The notes under the pieces are model-generated. The model ran no database searches and was not told the DNA's origin. It saw only the letters and a program-made list of their open reading frames with translations. The translations under genes were made by a program, and so were the position numbers. Of a DNA stretch of 64,000 nt, positions 1 through 11,290 are shown in pieces. Origin of the DNA: Pachypanchax playfairii (Eukaryota; Chordata; Actinopteri; Cyprinodontiformes; Aplocheilidae). Numbering within the stretch: position 1 is the first letter of the stretch; each line of letters starts with the position of its first letter. The DNA lies in NCBI GenBank assembly GCA_006937955.1, contig SSNP01000010.1, positions 1,160,726-1,224,725 on the forward strand. Reading direction: 5' to 3'.

Positions 1-204
1 TAAATGCGAATAAAAAACAACCCACACAAATAGAGGCAAAGGAGTGCTTCTTTTGTTTGTTGGCAGTGAGAGAAAATAAAACAGAAGAAAATGAAAAGGA
101 AAAAAACAGTTCCTTTCACCAGCTGAAGTGATTTGCATTTAGGTCTAAAAATGTATCAACAGTCGCTATTAGAGGATTTTAAAAGAGTTCATTTGATAAA
201 GGCT

Positions 205-775
205 TTTAAAGAAGCCATTTCACACAAATTTTATGACTTTGTGGTTATTTCTTAAGTATTAACCAGTAATATGAAACATTTTATATCTAAAAAGTGTTAG
301 GAAACACTGATTAACAGACCTTTCATTCTGTCTGTGTCAAAATTCGTCTGGTTCCGTCAGGCTTCGGGCAGACTCATTATTATTTATTATTCAAATTTGC
401 TGGACTCAGATTGGCTAACAAACTAACCTATGAGAGCAAGGTATACTGTTTCCTGCCCCGCTGGCATGGCAACAGTAGACATAGTCTCTTCCTGTTTGCT
501 ACGTCTTATGCTACAGCTTTTAGCCAGCAGCATGCTAGGTGTGGTTTCAACTGCAGGAGCTGCCGAATACTAACGAACAAAGGAGTTGAGACGAAACAGA
601 TACAGACTGTTCGAACTCGGGTGTTATCGCCACCTGCGTAGTTTGTGACATGAAAACTGAAAGAGAAGTTATTGACCTGTTTTCACACCCACTATGAAGG
701 TAAGAACACCTGTGGAGCTCAAATATTCTACAGAAACCTCAGAAAAAACGTTTTTAATGGAAGGGCCTCTTTAAA
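205..775. mobile_element. MITE-like element with TTTAAAGAGG ends, copy A
   Basis: This 571-bp block is repeated in the same orientation at 26771-27353 with scattered substitutions and small indels. The intact copy B starts with TTTAAAGAGG and ends with CCTCTTTAAA, which are inverted repeats of each other; copy A keeps the right end but its left end is worn to TTTAAAGAAG. No transposase frame is present, so I read it as a non-autonomous DNA element. The short open frame at 411-641 lies wholly inside it and is not a gene. A clear target-site duplication was not found, and the family is not named. It lies in the sgcg intron upstream of exon 4. Confidence 0.7.
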
Positions 776-950
776 TACAATCTAAAAAACTATCTTTTGA
801 ATACTCGCCAAATATGAAATCATTTCTCTTCTTTGACAGCATGTACCAGGTGAGTGTGACGAAGATCCATCTTTACACGTCATCGTCACACAATCTGGAG
901 GTCAAGTCCACATGGACAGATATGCAAACCACTATTTTTAGACAACGAGA

Positions 951-1075
951 TTTGTGGTAGTTCAGTTGGTTAGCACTGTTGCCTTATAGCATGAAGGTCT
1001 TGGGTTCAACTCCTGGCTGGTACCCTATCTGTGAGGAGTTTGCATGGTCTCATGGTACATGTGTGGGTTTTCTCA
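951..1075 (+). repeat. tRNA-derived SINE head fragment
   Basis: The segment carries a box A-like stretch (ttcagttggttagcac) and a box B-like stretch (gggttcaactcc), followed by the tail typical of a very common fish repeat (gtttgcatggtct, gtgtgggttttctc). Related fragments occur at 2530-2780, 4600-4745, 7995-8270 and 51758-51925. It does not fold as a clean tRNA cloverleaf, so it is a SINE relic and not a tRNA gene. Confidence 0.6.
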
Positions 1076-1199
1076 ATATGCAGTTAATCACATTTTAAAA
1101 CTCTTGTGCTCAAAATAATAGTATTTTTTATGTTTCTATGTCAGTCTATTTTTAATTTACACCACAGTCTTGATATTTTCATGAATTTTCTGCACCCAG

Positions 1200-1287
1200 G
1201 ACTCCCCACTCATCGCACGCTCATCGGAAAACATTTCCCTGAATGCCCGTGATGAGAACGGTGATGTTACCGGGAGGATTTCTGTGG
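1200..1287 (+). CDS. sgcg: sgcg coding exon 4 equivalent
   Basis: An 88-base exon between acceptor tgcacccag and donor gtaaga. It reads DSPLIARSSENISLNARDEN and on to GRISV, part of the sarcoglycan extracellular beta-rich domain. It ends one base into a Gly codon that is completed by the next exon (GPKEAQG). Confidence 0.9.
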
Positions 1288-4200
1288 GTAAGAGGACGCA
1301 TGTCCACACACACTCTCTCCTCACATATGATGTATGAGGGCAGACAGTAAAGACATTCATGTACCTGTCCTGCAGGAATTCCCCATCCAGCATTAACAGG
1401 GACAAGGAGCCATCTGTCAATTTATAATCTCGTAGAATTCCATTTAAAAGCCATTACATGCAGAGTTCCTGTCTCTGCTGTCGCTTCTGGATCATTCCGT
1501 CTTGCACAGAGGTCCTGGGGCCTGTGGAGGGTCATATTTGTACATCTTTTATAGCTCTCCAATGGGCACGTTGGGATATTTTATCATGATTAAAAGTCCA
1601 GCGAATGACCCAACTAATTACTGCATTCCACAGTGCCATTATGTGTCCTTGATCATTAAGCTGTAAAAAGCCTAGCCTGGATGCTCTGGGGCCTTGAATT
1701 GTAAAACTGAAACGCTTGTTAGGGAAGATTGTGTGTTGGTTCACAGTTGTAAGCACAGACGTGGGTTAAATTTCTCACTGAGGGATCCCCCTGCAGTAGA
1801 TTTGCATCTCATAGGGCTGTGAAAGGCAGATGTAGTGAAGGGCAAAGTGAATAACCTGAAACACCTTTCAGTTCAAACTTTAATGGGGTTGTTCATTTCC
1901 CTCCTGGTTTCACAGTTTTAATTCCTGAATTTCTCCTCTGCAGATGGATGTTTACTAAACTTTCATGTCAGAATGTCCCTAAATAGTGTGAAAGTAACTA
2001 AAAAAAGACTCAAAACAAGGAAGATTTTAGGTTTTCACATGTGCATTTTATTCCTGTGAAATTGTCAAACCCCTTCATGTTTTTTGTTTTTCCAGGTCCT
2101 AAAGAGGCTCAGGGACACCATCCAAACCTGCTCATTTACTCCCACAATGACAACATGCTGTTCCGTGCAGACAGTGACCAGACAGTGATTGGTCCAGACA
2201 AACTACGAGTCACAGGTACAAGGTGGATTCTGCCTGCTGCTTCCTCGGATGCACCACACACCTGTTTGTGACGGCATTCTGGAAAAAGATAAGAGTAACA
2301 ACAGATGTGCAATCAGCAGGAGTGTCTGAGCCTTGAAACCAGATATCTGTGCAACAGTTTAGAAACCAAAGGACAAACATATGCAGTTGTTTTTAAATCA
2401 TTCCTTAAAATTGGTTAGTTTAATTAAAAATGATAATTCCTCTGAACCATCTGACTTGAAGGCTGAGTTGAAATATTTTTAAAATGTTAAGGTGCAGAAC
2501 GTCAGTGGTACAAATTGTTAATACTGGTATCTCGCAAGAAAGATACAGGTACAAAACCCCGGTCGAGCCTTTCTGTGTATCGTTTGCATGTCCTCCCCAT
2601 GCAGGCGTGGGTTTTCTTCAGGGACTCCACATTTCTCCCACAGACCAAAAACATGGATCTGGGGTTAACTGGCAACCCTAAATATGCTCCAGGTGAGGGT
2701 GAGTGGTTGTGAGAGACTGGGACAGGGCGTGACCAAACCCCTTTGAGTGCTGGAGATAGACACAAGCCCCTGTGACCATTATTAGAATCAAGCATGAATG
2801 AATTTGTTAAGGCAGCTGTTCCACAAGCTCAGTATTTCTCACAAACACACAGGTGTAGCTGTGAGGTTAGACCCACCTGCAGGTAGTAACAGGAGACAGG
2901 CTGGTGTGAAATCCAAAGTGTTGTTTAATTAAACCTAAACATACAATATGGACTTGACTTGATCTGGTATGAGCACAAAACAAAGTGGGAGCAAATATGA
3001 TTAGAACACACATGAGGATCTGAACATGAGAGAGAGGAGAAAGCAAGATATATACGTAGATGAACACAGGTGGCACACGAGAACTAAATGACTGACACAG
3101 ATGAAAGACATGAGACTTAATAAGAAACCAGACAAAGGAAACAGGAACCAGAAAAAGTAAACACGATGTGGTGGCAGGAACAAGAATGACAAGAATCAGT
3201 CAAGAAAACTATGATTAAAATAAGTTGCATGAAACAAACCAGCACAACCAAAAAGGAAATTAATAAAAGAAAAAAGATCTACAAACAAGACTAGAATAAA
3301 AACCTATGACAGAAACTGAAGGACCAAGAAGGAAACAAAAGAAGCAGTGACAGATGGGAATAAACATAAATATAAATACTGAAATGAAATACTAAGACTT
3401 AAGATCAACTAAATATCCAGAATACAAGATAAACTAGAAAAGCACTCAGACGTCTGCCAAGTGGACATATTGTAGAAATTACTATGTCCGTATCCTTGAA
3501 AAAAAATTCTGGATCCAGACAGTAATCCAGATCACCCCCAAAATCTAATCAATTCTTCATTGGGTTATTTCCCACCTTTTCTTAAAATGTAATCAAAATC
3601 CATCCATTAGTTTTTGAGTTATCCTGCTAACAGACAGACAGACCCAAATTAAAACATTGGCGGAGGTAATCAAGACCAAGCATGATGAACATCTAGAGTA
3701 AAAGAAACCATAACGGAACATGTTAAAAAAATACACTATAGTTAAAAGGGTCACTAATCAGTAGTTACACAAAACAAGCTACAATCAAAAACATGGGAAA
3801 AAAAACACACTGAGAAAAAACCCAAAACTAAACAAAAAATCTTTAACTAGTTCTGATCTGATTTAAAGATGTTGACTCTGGAAATGAAGTGTTCCAACAG
3901 CTTCCAGCTTTGATCACTGATTTCTGGTTTGATTTTCTTTAGGACTTTAGTCAATGTATCAACCTGCCACAGAATTGTATATATTTAACATGTGAACAGT
4001 TTATCACACTAGTAAATATATTTCTGTTGTCTGTTTGGAGCCTTTGGGTTTCTGCAGCTGATGGTCATGTGTGCTGCTGACCACATGCTGTGATGACTGA
4101 TTAATGTTGAGCAGCAACTCAGCTGATAGCTTCATTTAGCCTGGAGTGAGTCTGATCTTCAGTGTGCAGCAAGCAGAAGCAGCGACGCTGCCGTTTACGA

Positions 4201-7200
4201 TTAGATCTTTCACAAGTTGTGTTTACATGTGTCACACTTTGTTTTTTTAACCTGTCTTGTCTGGCAGCTTACGGAAATGGAATTATGATCTGAGAGAATT
4301 GTTGTGAGAGAGATATTCGCTTTCCCAAAAGAAGCTCTGTTTATCCTACAGGATCCTTTTGATTGGTTTGCTTTATCATGACCAGAGCTGACAGGCTGGG
4401 AACATCATGGGCTCCATCTTCTGCATCTGCAGGAAGAAATGAACAAAAAAACCAAACAATTATTGTTTATACTTCATACACACGCAAACAAAACAAACAA
4501 ATATCACCCATAAAAGAGAAATAGAAGAAAGAAAAAAGAAGAGGAGTTTGCACGCATGAGTCCTCTCAAAGACCAAAAACATGCTCTAAGTTGTTCATTT
4601 GTGTGAGTGAGTGTGTGCGTTGTTGTTTGTCTGTGTGTGGTTCTGTGATGCACTGGCGTCCTGTCCAGGTGTAACCCCGCCTCTCACCCAATGACAGCTG
4701 GAGATGGACACCAGCTCCCCTCGACCCTGAACAGGAACAAGTGGGGATGGATGGATGGATGGATGGATGGATGGATGGATGGATGGATGGATGGATGGAT
4801 GGATGGATGGATGGATGGATGGATGGATGGATGGATGGATGGAAGGATGGATGGATGGATGGATGGATGGAAGGATGGAAGGATGGACGGATGGATGGAC
4901 GGACGGACGGACGGACGGACGGCTGGACGGACGGACGGATGTATTGCATTATGTCTTCATGCTGTGTGTGGGCTTTCGGGGTGATATATTGGTGTGTAAT
5001 TCTGGAATAGCGCTACAACTGGTGGCAGCTTGTTGGAGTAGCTCTGTGACTTTGCTAGCACTTACTAGCATTTTTTTATTCTTTTTGAGTATTTCTTGAT
5101 GGTTTTTTCTTCTGGAAATATTTTCTAAATACTTTTCTTCTGATTTGGGTGCTGTGCTGATTGAGTTTTTTGCTTGATTTGTCACTGTTTTGCCACTTGT
5201 TATGATGCGTAACCATGGCAACAAGAGACTTGTTTACAAGAAAGAGCAGCTAACTGACATTTCTGGCTGAAATAATCCTCAAATTGAAATTCTGGATCCC
5301 TGATGAGCTCAAAAGAAGAAGACATGGATGCAGAGCAGGAGCAGAGTGAAGAGAGAGAAAGAGGAAGTTTAAACCTTCACTTCCATCAGTCATATTGATA
5401 AATGTGAGATCTCTTCATAACAAAATGGATGAACTTGAAACTCTGTTGAAATGCAGCATCATGTGTTTCACTGAGACATGACTAAAGGGACATATCCTGG
5501 ACTCCAGTGTGTCTTTGTCTGGCTTTCAAACAATACGGACAGACAGAGATTTGAAGAGGAGCAGCAAAAGAAGAGGAGTTTGTCAGCTGCTCACACCTGC
5601 AGTCACCTGTTGGGGGCGGAGCATCAGAGTATGTGACACGAGGAGGCTGAACAGATTGATATGGAGGACTGATTCTGTCATGGAGACTGAACTGGAGTCT
5701 CTTGAGTTGACTGTCCAAAGGAGGATGAAGAACATGATGGAAAACCCTCATCATCATCTTCAGAACACAGTAACTCAACAACAGAGTGTCTCAGTCAGAA
5801 GATTCTTCAGGATCTGCAGCAGCACAGACCGCTACAGGAGATCCTTCCTGTCCACAGCTAGAACCCTCTACAATGGCTCCCTGAAGAATAACTGAGCTAC
5901 AACAACAATTGAATTTCCCTTCGGGGATTAATAAAGTATTTTTGATTTTGATTTTAACGAATGTGTTTTTGCATTTTTGACACAAGAATATTTGATAATA
6001 GAGACATTGAATAACCTGGACCTGCCCCACGTGTCCAGTCAGTGCAAATCTCGCAAGAATCCATCATGCAGCGCAAGGTTAGCCATCGAAACACCTCCCT
6101 CACAATCAAACGTTATCAAATATTTAATCTGTTGAAGTATTTAGATCTTGCCATCAGTTCTATGAAGAATGAAACCAAACGTTCTGACACTGAGCAACAT
6201 TCTGAAGCAGAAAACCTTCAGATTTCACTGTAACCTGCACAGATTAAAGACATGCTGTAGCAGATGCAGAACAGCAGCCCAAAAATTAGCAGCTGATAGG
6301 TCCAGTTTGTTTAATCAGTCCTGAAGATCTTCTCACAGCAGCTTTGTAGCTTGTTAACGTGCAATCTGTTTCATTCCAAACTGGATTTTATTTGTGTTTT
6401 TCTATTAGTAGTAAATTTTCTTGTGTCTTTTATTTTTGAAGGAGCCCATTATGGTTCAAAATGTGATGGATGCTGTGATCAGAAAGTGACGTGTCTTGTC
6501 CTTGGAGTTCACCTCAAATGATTTCTTTGGCTTTTTCACAGTCTTCTCCATCTGTCAGATCAACCTGGAGTTGTTTTTTTTCACCTGATATAACGTCCTG
6601 GGAGAATGTTTACAGTCACATTAATCTTATACTTTAATTAAAAGTAGCAGCTGTTGTCACAGGAACATGAAGCTGCTTGGTGATGGTCCAGGAGTCTTTA
6701 CCTGGAACAGCTCTGGTCTTTAGCTTTCTCTGGTCCATGTTCATTAGTTTATTGGTTTGTTTTGAAAACTATTCTGTTGAATTTAAAAGTGATGTCTGAT
6801 TTTTATTAGTAATTTTTTTTTTTTTTTGTAAAAATCATATTTTCAGTTTTAAGGTATTTTAGTGACAGTTGTGGCTTCTGTCTTTATTTAACAGAAGGAT
6901 GCTAATTATTTTGTCCTTGTATTTGTGTGTGTGTGTCCATCAGGTCCAGAAGGAGCTCTGTTCCAGCACTCAGTTGAAGTTCCCTTACTCAAATCAGAAC
7001 TTTTCAAAGACCTGAAGTGAGCTCTGCTTCCTCACATCATATTAATGAACAAAACTCTTACAAGTCATGTGTGAATGATTACCCTCCTTCTAATAAACCT
7101 GTTTACACTGATACAGTGGAAAATATGAAAGATTTACTTTATTCATATGATTTTGAATGAACTCACACTCCCTAATCCGGAGCAGATTCTTAAGAGCATG

Positions 7201-8743
7201 CAGATGTTTTTCTCAAGCTGAGTTGTGTTTTTGTAGGTTGGAGTGTCCGACCCGCTCTGTGAGCATGGACGCACCTAAAGGAGTTCATATCAAAGCCCTG
7301 GCTGGAAACATTGAAGCTGCTTCCAACATGGATGTTATCCTGCAGTCAAGTGAGGGACTGGTAAGGAAACCACTTAGCACTTCCTGCTGTTCACTGCGCA
7401 CCATCTTCAGACTTCTACTTTCTTTAGATCACCCAGGGAATATATATAGTGTGCTTTAGCCAGAAAAACATGCTGCTTTATGCTTCTATAGCCTCCTGTA
7501 GTCACACCCGGGATCCCTGGTGAAGTTTGACATGTGTGTTTTCCACTTATCGATGATTTCTGTCCAAATATATCTTCAATACTCCCTGCAGAGAGCTTGT
7601 TGTGCTGCTTTGAATTTGTACTGCGCTGTAATTGATAATATATTTCTACTCACGCTGCAGTAGATGTTTCTAAAAAAGTCTTTGTAGTCTGCACTGACTT
7701 CACCGATTACAACATGTCACTTTGAGTTCCACTGTGGTGTTTTTCAGGGGCGGATCCAGAAAGTTTTAAAAGAGGTAGACAGATGTTGGACCACTCCTAA
7801 TTTGGGGTGATGCACTAAAATAAAATGCGTTAACAGAATTCAGGAGTTTAGGCTGTTGTCATACAGAGTTTTTGAAAAGCTGCTGCAATGTGAGGGTTAA
7901 AGAATCACTTCCTGATTAACTTATTTAGGTTTAGAAGTCCTTCGTGTTATGAAGGGGAAAAATTAGCATAACAGTCAATAAATAGATAAGTAAAAGTTGC
8001 ACGGTGGTGCACTGGTGCCTTGTTTTGGGAAGGTCCAGGGTTCAGCTCCCAGCTGGTTTCTTACAGCGTGGAGTTTACATGTTCTCCCTGTGTAATCTCT
8101 GACCCTGGTTTCAAACCAAAAAAACATGGATGTTAGGTTAAGTGGAAACCCTGAATGATTGTTTGTCTTTCCGTGGCCCTGCGAGGGACTGGCAACGCGC
8201 CGAAGGTCAAGCACCACCTCTCACCCAATGACCGCTGCAGATGCACCAGATCCTGCACAACAAAAGATCGATTTAAAAAATGTATAGAGCAATAAATGAA
8301 TGCCGAGTCTGCAAATTCACAATAAATATTATTAACATGGGAATTTCTGTGTTCCAGTAAATTTATAGGAGCAATTCTGTCATTTTTTTACCTGCTTGTA
8401 GGAAAGAAACAAAGTGGAAATTTCAAGTCAACATTTTGATTTTAGATTTGTTTGTTCACTGTTAAGGTGTGCTCTGTTCATCCGTCTTTATGTTGTCCAG
8501 GTGCATGTTTCTGGTCTTCTTACCGTATAATATTTCCTTGATGAGTGACGGACACTTGCTCTCCCTGTTGTGCAGCTGGTGCTGGATGCTGAGACAGTTC
8601 GCATGCCGAGCCTGCCCCTGAGCAAAGGGGGGGTTTCTGGAAACACTGGGGGTCTATATGAGGTCTGTGTCTGTCCCAGTGGAAAACTGTTTCTGTCTAA
8701 AGCTGAGAGATCTTCTACTTGCAGCAACAATCAGGATTGTTAA
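1200..8743 (+). CDS. sgcg: gamma-sarcoglycan, 3' half (five exons)
   Basis: Gamma-sarcoglycan is a single-pass type II glycoprotein of the sarcolemma. It is part of the sarcoglycan complex, which stabilises the dystrophin complex in striated muscle. Five exons with matching phases are visible: 1200-1287, 2096-2215, 6944-7016, 7237-7360 and 8576-8743 (stop TAA 8741-8743). Their sizes of 88, 120, 73 and 124 bases equal human SGCG coding exons 4-7 as I recall them. The protein reads NARDENGDVTGRISVG, then GPDKLRVTG, GPEGALFQHSVE, CPTRSVSMDAPKGVHIKA and LVLDAETVRMPSLP. It ends in the cysteine cluster YEVCVCPSGKLFLS...STC...QDC that marks the extracellular C-terminus of sarcoglycans. Wording at LRVTGPEGALF and SMDAPKGVH favours gamma over delta. 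The cytoplasmic, membrane and first extracellular exons lie upstream of the window, so the gene is partial at its 5' end. Confidence 0.93.
2096..2215 (+). CDS. sgcg: sgcg coding exon 5 equivalent
   Basis: A 120-base exon after acceptor tttccag and before donor gtacaa. It encodes PKEAQGHHPNLLIYSHNDN and continues to TVIGPDKLRVTG, the stretch in which gamma-sarcoglycans carry the conserved DKLRVTG motif. Phases on both sides fit the neighbouring exons. Confidence 0.92.
2530..2780 (+). repeat. SINE-type fish repeat, body fragment
   Basis: The run gtttgcatgtcctccccatg, gcgtgggttttcttcaggga, tttctcccacagaccaaaaa, then ggttaactggcaaccctaaa is the body of the common fish repeat whose head is at 951-1075. 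The tRNA-like head is missing or worn here. Confidence 0.6.
3483..3672. repeat. dispersed repeat fragment ending ggcggaggtaat
   Basis: The segment runs from tatgtccgtatcc through atccagatcacccccaaaat and agtttttgagttatcctgct to cagacagacagaccc and ggcggaggtaat. I recognise this as a repeat scattered through many fish genomes, but I cannot assign its family from sequence alone. The rest of 2780-4560 is AT-rich intron with nothing else I can name. Confidence 0.45.
4600..4940 (+). repeat. SINE tail followed by (GGAT)n array with GGAC end
   Basis: Positions 4600-4744 are the 3' part of the SINE-type repeat (ctgtccaggtgtaaccccgc, caatgacagctggagatgga). It runs straight into a tetranucleotide array at 4745-4940. 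The array begins as pure GGAT, then gains GGAA units, and its last 50 bases are mostly GGAC. Long open frames across it (MDGW repeats, and HPSI repeats on the other strand) only reflect the period-4 sequence. Confidence 0.85.
5370..5945 (+). mobile_element. truncated LINE: endonuclease piece joined to 3' tail
   Basis: Positions 5380-5580 read in one frame as NVRSLHNKMDELETLL, then CFTET followed by an in-frame stop, LKG and GFQTIRTDRD. This is the apurinic endonuclease domain of a CR1/L2/Rex1-type non-LTR retrotransposon. The sequence then jumps to a C-terminal and 3' region and ends with tttcccttcggggattaata and aagtatttttgatttt, the usual tail of such elements in fish. Most of the reverse transcriptase is missing and the copy is dead. 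The same tail occurs at 56645-56692. Confidence 0.7.
6944..7016 (+). CDS. sgcg: sgcg coding exon 6 equivalent
   Basis: A 73-base exon after gtccatcag and before gtgagc. It reads PEGALFQHSVEVPLLKSELF and then KDLK. The equivalent human exon, also 73 bases as I recall, carries the common c.525delT muscular dystrophy mutation; here the frame is intact. Confidence 0.9.
7237..7360 (+). CDS. sgcg: sgcg coding exon 7 equivalent
   Basis: A 124-base exon after tttttgtag and before gtaagg. It encodes LECPTRSVSMDAPKGVHIKA and then LAGNIEAASNMDVILQSSEG. The usual LESPTRS motif reads LECPTRS here, a Ser-to-Cys change. Confidence 0.92.
7995..8270 (+). repeat. SINE-type fish repeat, near full-length
   Basis: The head (gcacggtggtgcactggtg, ccagggttcagctccc), the middle (tggagtttacatgttctccc, catggatgttaggtta) and the tail (ccctgcgagggactggcaac, cacctctcacccaatgacc) of the same repeat family appear in order on the + strand. 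This is the longest copy in the window. It lies in the sgcg intron before the last exon. Confidence 0.65.
8576..8743 (+). CDS. sgcg: sgcg last coding exon
   Basis: The exon follows acceptor ctccctgttgtgcag and starts in phase 0 at LVLDAETVRMP. It reads through YEVCVCPSGKLFLS and STCSNNQDC to TAA at 8741. The last residue before the stop is a cysteine, whereas human SGCG carries one more residue after it. The four cysteines of the C-terminal cluster are all present. Confidence 0.93.
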   Translation: MVLDAETVRMPSLPLSKGGVSGNTGGLYEVCVCPSGKLFLSKAERSSTCSNNQDC

Positions 8744-9929
8744 ATAGACTCTGACAAGGTCGTCGACTTTCCATCTCTCTGAGGATGCATCTTCTGGGAG
8801 GCAACAAGCACAACTGTTCATATGGAGCCTAAGTTTGTTTTTTATTTTTATAGCACAGTGGATCTGAAATCACCCTGTCGGCACGTAAAGACAAACAGAA
8901 AATACAACTGCCTGCTGGTATATTTGTCATAAAAAGCCCTGAAGTAACTAGTTTTACAGATGTATTTAAGCACATCTGACTATTTAATTAAAACAAATTG
9001 GCTCACATTTATAATGTATCTGCATCACAGCAATATGGAGTGTTTTTTTTCTACACAGACAGTAAAATGGCTGGGCATTGAGGAGCTGGTAACAGCTTAC
9101 ATCCTATGCAATATTATCTAGTGGTGCAATAAATGAAATTAACACATATCAAGGACTTGGAAAACTGGGAAAGAAATGACTCAAGTGGGAATACACTTTT
9201 CATTGAAATATTTATTTTGACTTATGAGCCTTTCTCCAAGGCTCCAGGCCCTTAGTATGTAATGTTTTTGTGTTTAGCGTGTCTTTATTTAAAGGAGGGA
9301 ATTAGACTTTGTATTTATTGGATTCCAATAAAGCATCAGGAATTGATTTCAGTTTTGAACGTGTGACAGGTTTGAAACAAAAATATATTCTGGTGATGTC
9401 ACCAGTTTGGTTTTCCTTCCAGTTTTGAAGTCAGCGTATGTTTGAAGCGTGTTCTTTTACAGCTCTTCATGAACGTCTACATTTGCACCCATAAGTACAT
9501 TTTTTTAAATTTCTTTCAGTGTATTCAGTCACAGCCAACAATTGAAAAAACTTTTACCCTTTCACCTCTATAACCTGGATAAAAAAGAAAACATGAATGT
9601 GAAAATAAAATTAAGAGGACTGTTATTTCAAACACCTTTTGTCATTCATTTCAATTTTGCCTTGAATGTTTTTATTTTTTTATGCATGGCATGTGCTTGA
9701 CTTTATTATACGAGGTTCTCAGATGACATGTCTAAAAAAACATTTTTTTTTGTAAAAGCCTTTTTTTGTGAGTTTTAAATGTGTGTGTTTAAAAGGCTGA
9801 TTGCAGTGCTATTATCATGTCGAGGCATCAAAGTAACTGTTAATAGGTGATACGCTTTTCTCACCTCAGGTCTGTCATATTTGATGGGATGTAATTTGCG
9901 TGTGTTTAGTCTTTTTTATCTTAAATAAA
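8744..9929 (+). terminator. sgcg: sgcg 3' UTR with two poly(A) signals
   Basis: Downstream of the sgcg stop the sequence is AT-rich without coding signal. Canonical AATAAA hexamers lie at 9327-9332 and 9924-9929; either could end the transcript. From 9930 to 10517 I see nothing further beyond AT-rich spacer. Confidence 0.5.
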
Positions 9930-10517
9930 ACATCTTTTTCTTTTGATGTATGTCAATGCAACACACACTTTTTTGTTGTGTTTTCATGTTAAAACTTATG
10001 AGGAAAAATGTACCAAAACATCTACTTTCGCTTCATTTAGTGCAAAATTAAAATACTGTTGTTTTTGGCTCAATATGTAATGCATGAAGTGAAGGTAAAC
10101 CCATTTTGATCATTTGATCACTGATGCACTCTAGTGGAAAAGCCCTGCAGATGCACAAAATAAATTTTCACATCAAAAACCAAGTTCCTGCTTTTATTTA
10201 GGAGGTCACATTAGTGGAGTTTCTTTCTTCCGCACGCTACAGTGTGTCAGCCTGACTGGTCATCAATCAACTAGACTAATGTATTTGCTTCATAAATCAA
10301 CTTTTTATTTTATAATTTGGATCAATCAAATGGAAAAAGTCACGTCTGCAAACAGACGATACGTTTTACAAGTTGCATAAAATCCTTTCAATGGGCGAAA
10401 CAGGATCATAAAAACTGTTGGCTAACAAATTTGGCCCTTTTATACAACTTGTCAAACGTCTCAGTCAATAAATACAAATTAACCAAGTTAGTTTAAGGTA
10501 ATTTATCAGGTCTTGCT

Positions 10518-10966
10518 GTTGAAGGTGGTAAAGAGGAATTTGCCCCAAATGAGAAGCTCAACGGCTGTTTATCGTTCTTTGAGTAATGCACATCTATTGT
10601 AGCCCCCCGCCCTCCCTCTTCCTCCTCTTCCCCTAATGCCAGAAACGCCTCTGTAGAAATTTGCGAAGAAATCCCCCTTCCTTTGTTTACTTATCGGCAT
10701 CACTGGAGTATTTTCTGGAACAACTAAAACTTTATGTCTTCGAGTGTGTAAGTGTGATTGACAATCTAGTAGCCAATAGATAATGAAATGGGTTCATTAT
10801 CTATTGGCTACTTTATTTCAAGCCCCACCGGCTCTATGATTAATGAAAATTCAAACTTTTTTTTTTTTGGAAACCATAAGTACAAGACCGTTACAAGTTG
10901 CTAAAATGATTTTAAAGTTAATTTGACATCTAAATTTGCTACAAAATCCTCTTTACCACCTTTAAC
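10518..10966. mobile_element. element bounded by 20-bp inverted repeats, hairpin inside
   Basis: Positions 10518-10537 and 10947-10966 are inverted repeats matching at 19 of 20 bases (GTTGAAGGTGGTAAAGAGGA against GTTAAAGGTGGTAAAGAGGA on the other strand). The 449-bp block has no reading frame, so it looks like a non-autonomous DNA element. It lies in the spacer between the convergent genes sgcg and sacs. No target-site duplication is evident and no family is assigned. Confidence 0.55.
10769..10811. repeat. perfect 19-bp inverted repeat, 5-base loop
   Basis: The arm gtagccaatagataatgaa (10769-10787) is followed by the loop atggg and then its exact reverse complement (10793-10811). It lies near the middle of the 10518-10966 element. 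Both arms contain a CCAAT-type box (gccaat, attggc). Confidence 0.9.
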
Positions 10967-11290
10967 ATGTACAATCCCCAAGGATTGTTGACAGAGAAAA
11001 AATCCACTGAGTTATGTAAGCTTGGTTTGGAGTAAAACAATTGATTTAAAGTAAACTGTAAATGAATTACATTGTATGGCCAGTGTGCATTAAGTCCTTT
11101 AGATCAAATCAGGTTTATAACACTGTAAAAATACACAAATACCACATTTTGGTGTCGTAACAGGTTCCTCAAACCAAAAAAAGTTTACATCCCAAGTGTA
11201 TGGACATGGTTTCAAGCTGGCAAATGTTACATGTTGTGCCCACTTTATAACATCTACATTATTTGGCTCTTTGATACATTATCCAACTGA

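Noticed and set aside
411..641. 76-codon open frame as a small gene
   Set aside because: It lies entirely inside the MITE at 205-775, and the copy at 26771-27353 breaks the frame.
951..1030. tRNA gene
   Set aside because: Box A and box B resemblance comes from a SINE head; the stems of a cloverleaf do not pair and a repeat body follows.
4566..5099. MDGW-repeat and HPSI-repeat proteins (also at 53145-53392)
   Set aside because: They are translations of GGAT/ATCC arrays at the ends of SINE copies.
1200..8743. Delta-sarcoglycan instead of gamma
   Set aside because: GPEGALF, SMDAPKGVH and LVLDAETV wording, and the place next to sacs, fit gamma; delta has PEGVVF and a KLDAAKIKLP-type stretch.
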